Shown here piece by piece: positions 36,544-48,462 of a DNA stretch of 64,000 nucleotides (within the stretch, counting starts at the first letter, position 1; each line of letters begins with the position of its first letter). The notes beneath the pieces are model-generated. The model did no database searches. It was given only the letters and a program-made list of their open reading frames with translations, and had not been told where the DNA came from. The stretch comes from Symsagittifera roscoffensis (taxonomy: Eukaryota > Xenacoelomorpha > Acoela > Convolutidae), in assembly GCF_963678635.1 (NCBI RefSeq), contig NC_087065.1, positions 23,765,254 to 23,829,253 on the forward strand, given 5' to 3'. The position numbers and the translations under genes were made by a program.

Positions 36544-38055
36544 ATTAGATAATATAGAAAATGTACTTTTATTGATTTTATTTTGGCTTCTTTTCATTCT
36601 CTTTTTGTCCCTATTGATTTTTTATTGCTTGCAGGCTAAAACAAATTATGTGGGCTGCACAGTATTACTGAAATTGATTCAAACATTTGTCCCTGATTAG
36701 TGTTTATTCTACGTTTTTTACACAAGCAAAGCTGGTGTTGTAGTATGAACTCTCTTTTTTCCATCCCTAAGTTGCAAATTTTGTTCGATATTAAAACAGA
36801 CTATTATATTACAAATAGCACTTTAGCTTCAAAGTATCATAGATCTGTACCGTAGAGGTAGGAAAGGAGACCCATAACAAAATAAGAGGGTTCGAACCTG
36901 GGCAGGGTCGGATGTTTTTAATGAACTTTTTCGTATACTAGTTAAAATTTGTCCGCTCTTTAAATTGAAGCATGTTAGTTGGTAAACTGCGTCACTTAGC
37001 AATTATGTAGATTCATAATCGGCGTGAGTCACTTGAGAAATTTTGTTAAGTTTTACTCATTCCGTTTTTCCCAGTAGCGTTATCTGTCATATTTTTGCTT
37101 GTGTATGCGAAGTGCAACTTCGCCTCTGTGTAAATTTTCATTAATTGCTTTCAGTAATTAATTTGTCAAGTATATGAGGTGGTGCAAAAAGAGGTTGCCG
37201 ATAAACTGGTCAAATGCGCGACCATGAAACCGAATACCTTGGTTTCAAATCATGTAAAATTCGCAAATTTTTTTGTCATCTCGTTTTTTTTCCAAAGCAT
37301 ATTTTGGTTTCCTCGATTTAGGAGCTCCTTGCGCTTTTTTCGCTTCGGTATACTGGGTGCAGCGTCACCCCAGTATAGGTTTTAATGTTTCAGTCAAATT
37401 TTTTTTTCTGAAATAAGGTTAATTTAATCAAAGCACTGTCGGTCATAAGCTTTCTTGAAACGTGAATAGCTTTAAGGTAATTAGTTTTTACCATGCAACT
37501 CGTAAGTAGGAAAGTTTTTACTTTTGTCTTTCTCGAGTAAAAAACGCTTTTAAATGAGTTTGTTGGCTAAGGTTTGTGTTTGTGTATGCTAAGTGCAGCT
37601 TCGCTCCTACCATGGAGCGTGCCTCTCTTAATAAAAAGGAATAAACTTGCATAGCTGGTTTTGTGGCGCTAGTTTTGTATGCCAGATGATAGGATGCGCG
37701 CGCGCGGAAGAACTGAGTTAAAACCTGTTCATTCACTTTTTTAATGCCCCAATTAAACTATTCTGCTACCTGAGAAGGTTCGTCAAGGAATTCTGGGAAA
37801 CAAACAAATTGAGTTATTGTTCCGACTTTCGATACGAAAGTAACGGAAAATTTGTGTTCGGGGTGGGTTTTTTTTTCTTCAGACAAATTTCGACTTTTTA
37901 ACTAGCCATTTTTGACGGAATTTTTAACATCATTCGAAAGGTATTGTTGTCCTGAGCTCAAATTTGAAAAGATATTTCACCTGTGATCATTTTTCGTAAA
38001 ATTACGGGGGTTTAAAGATTGCCATTTTGGCAAATTTGGGACAATTAACGCGCGA
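36544..38055. other. Intergenic DNA downstream of the RCC1 gene
   Basis: No coding region is supported. It contains a B-box-like SINE relic (GGTTCGAACCTGGGCAGGGT at about 36892), two copies of the TATGCGAAGTGCA.CTTCGCCTCTG hairpin motif (about 37105 and 37588), and a hairpin TATACTGGG...CCCAGTATA at 37350-37378. Confidence 0.5.
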
Positions 38056-38059
38056 TATA

Positions 38060-38350
38060 TTTCGCGCTATTAACGCGTAAGCGGAGATTTAATCCGTCTT
38101 AGAAATCGTTCCAAATTGGTTAAAAGAAGCTTATTTGGCATAATTAGTTTGTTACAAGGAGCGAAATCTATCCTTTTGTACTTTGTATGGCGTGTGGGGG
38201 GATGATTTTCATAAAAAATTTCAAGTTTTCTAAAAAAATTTTTTTTGATTTTTGTTTTGTTTCTTGAATTTTTAAATGTTATTACTGCTCCATAAACCTT
38301 AAAAGGCAGTCGGAACATTCAGGGCTTCGCTCTGATACGAGCAGTCTTGT
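38060..38350 (-). repeat. Dispersed repeat R2, inverted copy
   Basis: Reverse-complement relative of 31470-31690: CTGATACGAGCAGTCTTGTT, CAGTCGGAACATTCA and AAATCGTTCCAAATT are the shared blocks. It is diverged and non-coding. Confidence 0.6.
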
Positions 38351-38949
38351 TTAATTCAAGTTAGTTTCAATCATGAAAACTTTTGAATCTCAAAGAGCTT
38401 CAATTTGATATTCAAATCTTCTTCTTCTTCTTCTTACAATACTTGGGTAGAAGGCCATTGAGAGAAAAAATGTTTCCATAAAAACGTTTTGAGCTTCAAA
38501 ATAATTTGCGGCTTCAATGTTTTTATAAATGTATATGTTTGTAAGATACAAATTGAACCCAAACTAATTGATATGCAACAATTGGTGAAAGCTCAATATG
38601 GTTTTGTATTGAGTTCAACTGAGATCGATTTCAATTAAAAACAAACGTGGTAAACATAAACAGAGATCTTTCAAGCGATGTATTTTTTTTTAAAAAACTG
38701 AGCTTCATTCAAGCTTTGTAACTCGAAAGGAACCAAGTTATTTTCTTGTAACAAATTGAACAGCGTAGATCCGCGGTGTTCTTTTGAAACTTTTTGCCTT
38801 CAAGTTCTGGCTAATGTTCTTTTCGAAAGCCCTTCTTTCGACGATCTGGTATTTCGTTTATATACAATGAATTCAAATAAAATTTTAAATGATCACTCTT
38901 ATGCAGTTCGGCCATAGAGCGAAACATAAACTTCAATAGTTCCTAAACC

Positions 38950-41050
38950 TATAGCTCATGAACAGTTAAAACTCTTTCCTTGCCTATTAAAAATGTAACA
39001 CTTTCTTGATTTTTCATTTAAAAAATATGGTGCGAATTGTCTTCTTTTGTAATTTAAGGATTGGTAAAAAGGCATTGTAGCTTTCACAACCATAAATGAT
39101 GATACCGTATTGAATGATACAATTAACATTTGTATCATAGTAATGCAGTAACAGCCTTCGGGGAACATTATGCCTAATTTTAGAAAGGATTCCGCATGGG
39201 CTAGGCAGCTTCGCATGAACAGTTTAGATGTTCTTAAGAAGATTAAATTTGGAACCTACTTTTAATCCTCAATATTTGCAGGGTTTGTTTTCGGTAATTT
39301 TCCAGTTATCAGTAAAAATTGGAATGCTAGAAGCGCTTTATTTTGTTATATTAAATTCTACTGATTTTTCAAAGCTTAGATTTAATTTATTTGCCTTTAA
39401 TCACTGAGAGACCTTGTACATATCATTATCAAATTCTTGAGTCACGCAACATAACCCATTTGTTTGTATCTTTGGCACAGAGAAAAACTTCACAGTTATT
39501 ATTGGGGCAAATTTATGAAAGACTCGACTGAATATTTCTTCAAACTCTGCGAAATGATTATGCTGAGGATTCAATGACTGCACCTGTTTTCGAGCTCCGT
39601 ATCGAACTGCTGAACTTTTAATATCTTTTTTGATGAATGATATGTCTTTATAGCTGACCGTGCCTTCATTTTTTATATCCTTGCTGAAAATTTGTATTTC
39701 AACTGGAATATGACTCAAAACTCTTTGATTATACAAAAGATGTAGTTTTGATGAGGTACATCTTTGATTAAAAAATGATCTAGGCAAGTTTTTGCCCTTT
39801 CCGTGATTTTGTTGGTTGCTGATTAAGACTTTTAAATCCATTCGAAATTATGGCATCTTAGTATTCTGATTTGGCTAGACTATCACGCATTATATCGATG
39901 TTTTTATTGCCACTTATAATGACACGTGTGTATTGTAGTGACAGACGTTCAAGGAGAGAGTCGGATTGTTCAATAAAAAACATTTTGTCAGTCCTAGGAA
40001 GGTTTTATATCACTACTGAAATATAAGTTATTTTCATTAATCTAACTTGTATACTTACACATTCCGAAATTTCGCATTTCATTCCTTGATCATTTCACAA
40101 TTTTTGTCTCCTACTATCGTTGAGATTCTACTTTTTGATATCAATGATTCAAATCTCCTAATTTTATAACAATTTATTTTGTCTGTGTCATTTAGCCATG
40201 CCTCAGTTAGAGCTATTATGTTAGGTGTTGACTTGACTGCCTATAAGCGCTTCTACTTCTTCGTGGTGCTTTTTCGTAGATCTGGTATTGATATTTAGTA
40301 CCTTCCAACAGTTAGCAACATAATTTTCAGCACTAACAGTTTTTTTTTGTTGGCTTCAGGATATCATTTCATTGTATATAGAAGCAACTCTCAACATCAT
40401 TGAATGAATTCTCTAGTTGTGTTCCTCCTTGATATAGACCTCTTGTACATTGAACCGCCTCATTGTTTGTTTATTTGAAGTAAATGAATCCCTCGTGCGT
40501 CCATGTAGATTCTACTTAGGCATAGATTCTCAGCAAATAGAGGAACTTGATTCTAGGTGCAGTCAAATCCTCAATTTTTTTTTTCACGTCTTATCGTGGA
40601 AGACTGAAAAAATGTCTCGTTTTTCCTTAAGAGATTGACTCTGCTGATTCCTTTTGCGAAGCTAGCGATTATAATTCGTGGATAATGCTTTCTCGTAGGA
40701 AGTTGGTGGGTAGTTGGAACGTCAGATTCCGAAACATTAGCTCATATTGCGGTGGCTATTTTGCTGACCTTCTCAATACTTTCTTTATTGCTTTCATACG
40801 TTCTTCCGTTATCAGCGACATTGGGGTTTCCGGGATTGCCAATTATTCTGACGTTGTCTGTGCGGTTGTATCTTTCAATTAGTTTTTCTTCACTACGAGC
40901 TTTTAGGTCTTGTTGTCGCCCTTGATAGTCTATATTATCTTTAGCTTCATCAATTATTTACTTCTTTAGCAATTGCATTTCCTGGGATATAGCTTCGTGA
41001 ACAGTTTTCAGGAGTATCGTTCTTCTCTATTTTATATTTGAATGCGGGCT
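38950..41050 (-). mobile_element. Decayed non-LTR retrotransposon (LINE), minus strand
   Basis: Reading the minus strand from 41050 downward: an ORF1-type coiled coil (QQDLKARSEEKLIERYNRTD) followed by NVRIIGNP, as in L1-like/Transposase_22 ORF1; then an endonuclease (LNINTRS.KKHHEEVEALI at about 40290 and TPNIIALTEAWLND at about 40205); the endonuclease-RT linker in the open frame 39841-39401 (SHIPVEIQIFSKDI, FHKFAPIITVKFF); and an RT C-terminal region (SKIRHNVPRRLLLHYYDTNV, IIQYGIIIYG at about 39190-39080). Stops and frameshifts are frequent. Only about 200 bp separates the linker from the RT C terminus, so the RT core is deleted. No single copy is functional. Confidence 0.75.
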
Positions 41051-41224
41051 TCACTATCTCGCCATGTTTAAGCTTTTTCAACGTATTATTTTTGCATGTT
41101 CAACAAAAGAATTTTTGCACGTTTAAATTATTTCGTATATTGCAAAGTTTAAGACTTTTTTTCGATTTTCCAGTTTAAATTCAGTGTTTATTTCATCAAG
41201 CTTGAACTTAGCAATCCAGTAATG

Positions 41225-42345
41225 GGATGCTGTCAGGGTTTTTTCCAGCTTCTGCGTTTCTGGCCTCCATATATGAATAACCAAATCCTTTTAGTTTACG
41301 AGATACGGCAATTTTCGAGATATTTCAAAATTTTCTAGAAAATTAAAAAATTTCTCAATCTTTGAATTTCTCACCCTGTAGTTGGCTGCTGTCAGGGTAC
41401 TCTTAGCGGTTGGAAGTCTTGCCTCCAAATCTAACTTTTCAAATTTTTTCTAGTTTTCGAGATATAACGTTTTTTGTGATCATTTTCAAAAACTCCAAAA
41501 CTTTGAAAAATCTCAATCCTGTTGTTAACAACCGTAAACAAGTCTCAGGGGTTGCGAATCTTGCCTCTGAATATGCTTGGCTGCTCAAATTCTTGTGGTT
41601 ATCGAGATATGACGTTTTTTAGGATTTTTTCAAACTTTTTAAGAGAACTTCGATATAAAGAAAATTCACAAAATTTGAAGTTCTCATCTCTATAGTGAGG
41701 CTCTGTCACGTTACTCTCAGGAGTTACAAGTTTCGCCTCTAAATGTGACTGCTCAAAACCTTGTACTTTTCCAGTTATGACGTTTTCGTGATTTTTATTT
41801 CAATTAATTTTTTTTTCTTCAAAATTTGAAATACCTAACTTGTAGTTGGGTCTGTCAGAGTAACTTCAGGGGTTGAGATTTTGGCCTCCATTTAAGAAAG
41901 ACCAAATCTTTTAGGTAACGAGATACGACGATTTCTTTGATTTTTGAGAAATTTTCAGAACACTCAAGTTACAAAATAGTTTCTAAAATTAAAATTCTCA
42001 ACCCTGTAGTTATGTGCTGTCAAAGTAATGTCAAGGATTGCGAATATTGCCTTCGAATAAGACTATTCAAATCTTGGTAGTTTTCGTGATGTGGCGTTTT
42101 ATCTGGTTTTATAAAAAAATATTTCTTGCGTGAAAATGTGACTGCTCAGTTGATTTTAATTTTCGAGATGTGACGTTCATAGTTCATTTTGAATTTTTTC
42201 AAAGATCTTTATAAAGCTTCACAAATTTTTATGGTTTTTCAAAGTTTGTATTAAAAAAACTTCAATACAAAACTTTGCAAAATTTGTAACTACGAACCCT
42301 GTAATTGGGTGCTGTCAGAGTAAACTCAAAGAACGCAGATTTTAT
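41225..42345. repeat. Diverged satellite array of about 155 bp (array 1)
   Basis: Seven to eight imperfect units. The landmark TGCTGTCAGRGTAMTCTCAGG and following TTGCGAATCTTGCCTCC, then GACTGCTCAAATCTT, TTTTCGAGATATGACGTTTT and an A/T-rich part, recurs at about 41229, 41387, 41543, 41702, 41856, 42015 and 42310. Units are 70-80% alike by eye. No coding content. It lies between LINE ORF1-like sequence at 40575-41050 and the coiled-coil ORF at 42342-42659. Confidence 0.75.
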
Positions 42346-42659
42346 TTCCAATATATGTGGTTTTTTCTGAGTTGTTGAAAATTCGAAGATCCGGAGGTGC
42401 GTAACACGCTAGTTTCAATTATCATTGTTGCCATTTGCGAGTCTAGAGTTTGTTTGAGTGAACTTTTAAGATCTTTGACCAGCGATGTTACTTTAACTTC
42501 GTCTAATATGGTGCTCAACTCGGAACAAGATCTTTTCGACTTTTTGTCTTTCGGAGAGATAGGAGTTTGATCCCGATACCTCAGCTCCGGATAATCAATA
42601 CTTTTGTCTGAACTAATATTGTCGGCAGAAGCTTCTTGTTCTCCCACATCATCAACCAT
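42342..42659 (-). pseudogene. Possible LINE ORF1 N-terminal fragment
   Basis: ATG at 42659-42657, 105 codons: an acidic, disordered beginning (DDVGEQEASADNISSDK) and a heptad-like helical part (ILDEVKVTSLVKDLKSSLKQ). The last residues enter the satellite array. The same strand, disordered-then-coiled-coil plan and position suggest it was the N terminus of the LINE ORF1 before the satellite array intervened. A host exon is the alternative. Confidence 0.35.
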
Positions 42660-42963
42660 GTTACTTTCATTTAGGATTCTGAAACTATTTGATCACAACA
42701 ATTAGGCTCAGTGACTGCTTCGTAAGTTTTGTATCAAAGCACATTTAACGCAATCGGCTGAACGCAATCAAATTGAGCTTCATTCGAGAAAAAATTTCTT
42801 GAACATTTAGTTAGATGTCGTTTTTTGACATTTTTGTTTCAGTTTTGTTTGGCTAGCTTGCTATGGTGTGATTGCGTTGTAACGCAATTGATGGGATGGG
42901 AGTCTCTTCAAAAAATTAGTTATTAGTTGGTTATGTTTTCAGATTCACATTTAATGAGCTACA

Positions 42964-45900
42964 ATGGAGAGAAATAGACCTTTCGGCGGAGGAAAACGTC
43001 TTTACCCTTTCAACCAAAGATTTCAAAGTTATCATAACCAATTTGAAGAGCCATTGAAAACTCAGCTTGGAGAGATTCAAACTGAGATACGAAATACCTC
43101 GAATCAAAGTGGTTCGTCGAGAACTTTTACATGGAATCAGAAGGTTCTAGATCGAAATGGCGACATCGTTGCGCAAGATAGTGAGCTAGATCGAACCAGT
43201 GACCTCCTCTTGAGACGTAGTAGTGAATTACATCCTTCTCCTGGGAATGTTCTAGATCTATCTGATGATGATAGCACTAGTTACACTGGTCCGCAGCCTA
43301 AAATTTTCAGGCCTCCAAGAACTATAAAAGAAGACAGCCAAGATCCGTTTGAAGTTTTATTCAACACTTGCATTTATGAAGAAAGTTTAACAGCTGAAGC
43401 CAGAATCTCAAACCTAATCACATCATTGAAAGCGAAGTCTACAGAGCTGTTAGTGGAGAGAAGCGAATTAAATGAACTGATTAAGAAGTATGTTGAAAAG
43501 TTGATTGCTCAAAAAAACTGGTCAGGTCTGAATGTTGATGAAGTTTTTGCTGTTTTCGCTCTGTCCGATTACAGGCCAGCTAAAATGCCAGATGTACTCT
43601 CTTGTAGCCATTGTGCGGCTTCGTATCCGCCGGGAAGATTCAAATGTGCGATTTGCAGGGGAACTTTTGTTCACAAAGTGTTCTTAGTTGCTCACGAAAT
43701 CGCGGCCCATAAATCAAAGTACAGATTTGATAATCTATTAATTTGTTCATACTGTGGTCTCGAGTTAGGTATGGATCCGAGAGCATTAGCATCGCATATA
43801 AGAGATACTCATTTGTGTGAATTCAATCACGTTGAATGTCCCCTTATGTGCAGTGAGCTGATTGTGGAGCTTAATGGAGGTTCAGTTAAAAGACATGTTG
43901 CCCAAAAACACCATTGCTCACTTTGCAATGATTTGGTCCCTCCTGATGATAGCGACAATCACTTGAAAACGTTTCACCGACCACTGATAAATTCGACTAT
44001 AAGTTCAACAGGATCGAATATTGCAATTAATTCAAAGACAAGTGTGCAGGAAGTTGAAACTCAAACTGCGATAGAAACTCCGAGTGTCAAAATTGCTCAA
44101 GCTACAGAACTGGTATCAGAGGTTAGAAAAGAATCGAAACATTCGCAAACTGAAAAAGAGCAAACCAAGTTTGATATAAATCAAGTCAAATCTCAACCAG
44201 TTGATAAGCCTTCGTACAAAGTATGCAAAAGTTGTCTCCTTGTAGCAAATTTTGAAGCAAGATTCTGGTGTGATTTTTGTCCGGTGGGAACCGATCCCTT
44301 TATTTCTCTGGATGAGCTTCTGATTCATGTTTTTCAATGCCATGAAGTGAAACAAATCGACAACGTGGACTGTTCCTTGTGCGGATACAAATTTGAAAAA
44401 CTCGAAGATCTTTCGGAGCATCGAAAAATGCACCATGTGATTTGCGAATGTCACTTTGTTTGCATGGCTTCGTACGATTGCATGGTCTTGTTCAACTCCT
44501 GTGATATGAGAAACAAACATTCTCAGACAGCTAAATTTATTTGCAAGTTAAGGAACCCTTTGAAAAGTGCAGGAAAGTCTAAGTTTTGCAATACATGTTG
44601 GAAAGCAATCGAAACCGACTACTCTTTTTCTTGTGTTTTTTGCACAGGAGTGTCCGATTTTGTTTGTGAGAATGAATTGCTTTTGCACTTGATGCAAGTC
44701 CACTCATGTAAAGTGAACAAGAAATTCAGTTGTGCGCCATGCAATGTTCTGTTCACGAATCCAGTAAGTTGGAGCCAACATTACCTCATACATCACGATG
44801 GCTTTGAAGTCCATCAATTTTGTCCGAATAACCCAGAATGCCAAGTTCTGTTTTCAGCCAATGAAACTTTATTCAATCATAATTGCGAGTTTGCGGTTCT
44901 AAGGTCTAAAGTAGCGCTTCCATTTTCTCTTAGTGCCGCTTCAGAAGCCAATGAACGATGTCTAGTTTCACATAAGGCCACTACAGCTATTAGACTGGCA
45001 TCGTTCGCTGATCCCAATTTTGTAGCATCTGGAATTGTGCCTCCTGGATTAACGAGTTTGGTATCCCCTATCAAAAAACCAAGCACGTCTCAAGTAGCAA
45101 CGAATACTTTTGAAACGATGATCGAGGGTAGTAGTTCTGCGAGTTTCCCAGACGGCAGTGTAGTTGCGTTACCTAGTGTTAGCTCAGCTGAAGTACCGTT
45201 TACAAGTGAAACCGGCAATGTGTCCAGGAGTCCGAATGAGTTTTGGCACCGAATTGGGCCTAAAACTGTAACAGCCGGTGGCACGGAAGAGGATATGGAT
45301 TTGGTGTCGGACGATGAGAACCCTCCTGAAGCAACCGAAGAGATGTATAGGAAACAGTTGAAGAGCTGCAAGATTATATACAAGTGTCACAGATGCCACC
45401 GACACCACAAAGAAGGTAGGTCTGAAAAGACCAAGTGTAACATATGCCCAGAGACTTGGTTCGTTCTGCCCTATGAATTAGAAGCCCATAACCAAGAAGT
45501 TCACGGGATCAAAGGCGGAGAAAATTTGGAAATAATTTGTAGAGTCTGTAAGCAGTTCGTGGGAAAATCAGCCGTGCAAATGGTTAAACATACAGATGAT
45601 TTACATCAGTTTGAGTTTCATTTGTTCTGTTTCAACATAAATTGCGGAATTTTGTTTCACGATGCCGAAGATTTGATGGCCCATAAAGCTGAACAGAAAT
45701 GTTTTCAAGTTCTAACCGGAAACAAGTTCAACTGGGTTTACAAAATTGACTCTTTAACGACCGCGATTCAACACACTGACGATCTATTTGGGAGCAAAAT
45801 TAAAGTGAAATGTAAAAGATGTACATTTGTTCGGTATGTTCCGAAATTCTGTCTTTCTGGTTTCTACTATTGTGAGAAGTGTCCTGAGTTGCGCTTAGCC

Positions 45901-47067
45901 GATGAAACGGAAAGCAGAATTCACAAAATAAGAGCCCACGGGAAGATTGAAGATAGTAAAGTCAAAATAGGCTGCAAAGTTTGCTCCATTGGAGTTAAGC
46001 ATCTGGCTAATGAAGCTCTAACTCATAGAAAAATGTTGCATGGATATTGTATAGAACATTACGCCTGTCAGGGCCTAGCTTGTACTTTCTTAACTTCATT
46101 GGAGTCCGAATATAAGAAACATATAGAAAAATGTGAGAAATTTCAAGAAGAAGAAATACGAAAAAGTGATTTGAAAGCATTAAAACCACCCGATTTACCA
46201 ATAGTAACTCGACAAGTTTTTGAACAAGAATTACAGAAAGGAGATTGTGTTCAAGTTTACACATGCAGAGTGTGTAATATTGACTGGACTGAAAAACCAA
46301 ATCCAAATAATAAATGCACAAGTTGTCCCAGTACCTGGTTCATGTATGAACATGAGCTGCACGATCACAATTTGGAAATGCACGATATTGAAACATTTCA
46401 AGCTGCGCTTCTTCGATGTAAATTATGCGACCAACAAGTATCTTCAAATCAGGAATTGGTAGCTCACACAAAAACTCACCATAAGTTCACATGTCACCTT
46501 TATTGTCCAAATGAAAAATGTTCTCTGGTTTTTCACGACTCCAAAATTCTATCGAAACACAGACCAGCCACATACAACATATCGAAAAATTGTGCTCAAT
46601 TTCTGAGCTCAGGTTTTGAATGGATGCATAGACTAGACGACATGACGCGAGTAATGTCAATTCATATGTTCCCGATAAGAGCACTGAAATGTGATAGATG
46701 CAGTTTTGAGCGCAGAATCAGAAAGAGTATGTTTCTCATTTCGTGCGAACTTTGCCCGAGAAAACATTTTGCTTATGGGCCTGAAGCGGCTTGGCATATT
46801 ATGTCCAAACACAATGGGAAAGTCAGGAAAATATATTTCGAAAACACGCCGGAAAACCCAGATAAAGCAGGAAAACCCTCTGAATGTGATTTCTGTACAA
46901 ACAGCGAATTCTACTCAGTAAGAGCGGGTGCGAAACATAGAAAAGAAGTGCACGGATTTTGCAGAGAACACTTGGTCTGTCCAAAAAATCAGTGCTCTTT
47001 CTTGACTCCCGACGCAAAAGAGTTGGAAGCACATGTTTTGCAATGTTGCAAAGAGTCAACTAGTTAA
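42964..47067 (+). CDS. Single-exon multi-zinc-finger protein (1,367 residues)
   Basis: ATG at 42964 after an acceptor-like TATGTTTTCAG, so a 5'UTR intron is possible. The first 210 residues are polar and disordered. Then come seven Cys/His modules beginning near residues 214, 421, 542, 808, 950, 1101 and 1243. Each has C-x2-C ... C-x2-C, a C2H2-like finger with H-x4-6-H, and a third Cys-rich finger with a hydrophobic HLFCPN-type strand (for example HLFCFNINCGILFHDAEDLM and HLYCPNEKCSLVFHDSKILS). The last four modules are spaced about 145 residues and are clearly duplicated. A Ser/Thr-rich spacer covers about residues 640-800. Likely DNA or RNA binding in the nucleus; no specific family is recognised. 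The frame is intact over 4.1 kb. Confidence 0.85.
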   Translation: MERNRPFGGGKRLYPFNQRFQSYHNQFEEPLKTQLGEIQTEIRNTSNQSGSSRTFTWNQKVLDRNGDIVAQDSELDRTSDLLLRRSSELHPSPGNVLDLSDDDSTSYTGPQPKIFRPPRTIKEDSQDPFEVLFNTCIYEESLTAEARISNLITSLKAKSTELLVERSELNELIKKYVEKLIAQKNWSGLNVDEVFAVFALSDYRPAKMPDVLSCSHCAASYPPGRFKCAICRGTFVHKVFLVAHEIAAHKSKYRFDNLLICSYCGLELGMDPRALASHIRDTHLCEFNHVECPLMCSELIVELNGGSVKRHVAQKHHCSLCNDLVPPDDSDNHLKTFHRPLINSTISSTGSNIAINSKTSVQEVETQTAIETPSVKIAQATELVSEVRKESKHSQTEKEQTKFDINQVKSQPVDKPSYKVCKSCLLVANFEARFWCDFCPVGTDPFISLDELLIHVFQCHEVKQIDNVDCSLCGYKFEKLEDLSEHRKMHHVICECHFVCMASYDCMVLFNSCDMRNKHSQTAKFICKLRNPLKSAGKSKFCNTCWKAIETDYSFSCVFCTGVSDFVCENELLLHLMQVHSCKVNKKFSCAPCNVLFTNPVSWSQHYLIHHDGFEVHQFCPNNPECQVLFSANETLFNHNCEFAVLRSKVALPFSLSAASEANERCLVSHKATTAIRLASFADPNFVASGIVPPGLTSLVSPIKKPSTSQVATNTFETMIEGSSSASFPDGSVVALPSVSSAEVPFTSETGNVSRSPNEFWHRIGPKTVTAGGTEEDMDLVSDDENPPEATEEMYRKQLKSCKIIYKCHRCHRHHKEGRSEKTKCNICPETWFVLPYELEAHNQEVHGIKGGENLEIICRVCKQFVGKSAVQMVKHTDDLHQFEFHLFCFNINCGILFHDAEDLMAHKAEQKCFQVLTGNKFNWVYKIDSLTTAIQHTDDLFGSKIKVKCKRCTFVRYVPKFCLSGFYYCEKCPELRLADETESRIHKIRAHGKIEDSKVKIGCKVCSIGVKHLANEALTHRKMLHGYCIEHYACQGLACTFLTSLESEYKKHIEKCEKFQEEEIRKSDLKALKPPDLPIVTRQVFEQELQKGDCVQVYTCRVCNIDWTEKPNPNNKCTSCPSTWFMYEHELHDHNLEMHDIETFQAALLRCKLCDQQVSSNQELVAHTKTHHKFTCHLYCPNEKCSLVFHDSKILSKHRPATYNISKNCAQFLSSGFEWMHRLDDMTRVMSIHMFPIRALKCDRCSFERRIRKSMFLISCELCPRKHFAYGPEAAWHIMSKHNGKVRKIYFENTPENPDKAGKPSECDFCTNSEFYSVRAGAKHRKEVHGFCREHLVCPKNQCSFLTPDAKELEAHVLQCCKESTS

Positions 47068-47390
47068 GGTGCATGATATTTTTTGCTATAAATTTTTTAA
47101 AATTTTCTTCCCCTTTGAAATTAGAGACTACCCGCATCCTTGGTTAGGTATAAATGATCATGCTTAACTGAGTTTTTATGCAGATTTTGTAATCATCACA
47201 ATTTATTATAACTGAAACATTTTCCAATTGATCATAGTTCTTGTAAATCTCTGCGAATTGATTATAATTGATTATAATGATTATAATGAATTGAATGATT
47301 ATAGTGAATGGATAATAGGCAGTTTCCAAAACAAGTATCCCGATTAATTGAATATTAATTTTAGTTCTTAAAGAAAATCAACCTGAAAGA
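47068..47390. other. AT-rich spacer with ATTATA short repeats
   Basis: Includes a cluster of GATTATAAT-type repeats at about 47255-47305. No canonical AATAAA is evident just after the zinc-finger gene. Nothing else is supported. Confidence 0.5.
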
Positions 47391-48160
47391 AGGTTGAAAT
47401 AGGAAAGCCTATTGAGGGGTTCTATCAGGGATCGAGAGTTGAGCCTCAAAAATGAATACTCAAATTTTTTGTTTTACGGGACATGACGATTTAGGTGATT
47501 TGTTGGAAAAAATTTGAAAAACTTGAACATAACAGAAATTTTTCAATTTTTCAAATTCTCGACATTTTTGTGGGATGATACAAATGTACTCTGAAAGCTG
47601 CAGATAGGGCTTCGAAATCTGACAGCTCGAATTTTTTCAGTTTTCGAGTTGTCTGGTTCATTGTTTTTTTTTAAAGTTCCGGTTGAAAACACCTCAAATT
47701 TTCCGCTCTTACGGTTAGCTAATGTCCGGGTACTTTCAAGAGATGCAAGTTTTGCATCCAAATTTACTGCTCAATGTCTTAAGCTTTCGAGAGGCAACGT
47801 TTTAAAATATTTTTGCAATTTAAAAAAGGTCAAACTTTTAGTCTTTGGTGTGATGCCGTACCTGGTGTAGTGATATGTTGGTATTCTCAGGCGTTGCACA
47901 TGGATCTTCTAAATACGACAGCTGGAAACTTCGTGGTTTCCGACATATAAAGCTTTCAAAATGATTTTTCAAAAACTTTAAAAAGTTTAAATTAGAAAGT
48001 TTCATACTCTCGGCCCTATGGTGGGACATTTTCATTTTCCTCCCATTGGTTAAAGTTCTGGCCTCCATTTTGACTGCAGAAGATTTTTTTATTTTCGTGA
48101 TATGGCTTTGATGATTAAAAAAAACTTTCAAAATGAAAGTTTTTGACCCTGTAGTTCTAA
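47391..48160 (+). repeat. Segmental duplication copy A within array 2
   Basis: About 770 bp starting GGTTGAAATAGGAAAGCCTA; nearly the same sequence starts again at 48463. Small indels separate the copies (for example an additional TTTTGCAAATT in copy B). Confidence 0.85.
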
Positions 48161-48462
48161 CAGAAAATCAATTATTTATCCACTATTTAACGTGCGCTTT
48201 TCTTAACCCATGTTTAACAACTCCCTATGCTGACACCTTGATATGGCAATATAGTTGTTCAACGTTCAGAATGTTTACAGAAGTCGATGTTTGAAAAAAC
48301 TTAACGAGTGTTCAAGTATGTCTTTTAAGTCATTGGAACTATGTAATTTTTCCATATACATCAATCAATTTCACCATACATTTCTTGGAGCTTCAATTGA
48401 ACAGTCTTTTTATTCACAACTCAAGCTTTGAAGGTCATCGCTTTGGTATTTATTTCACTAAG

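Noticed and set aside
31470..38350. Terminal inverted repeats of a 6.9-kb transposon
   Set aside because: The matching segments are diverged, extend unevenly, lack flanking target duplications, and enclose exons of the RCC1 gene; two inverted copies of a dispersed repeat fit better.
44116..44520. Minus-strand 134-codon frame within the zinc-finger gene
   Set aside because: Lies wholly antisense to a well-supported long coding region.
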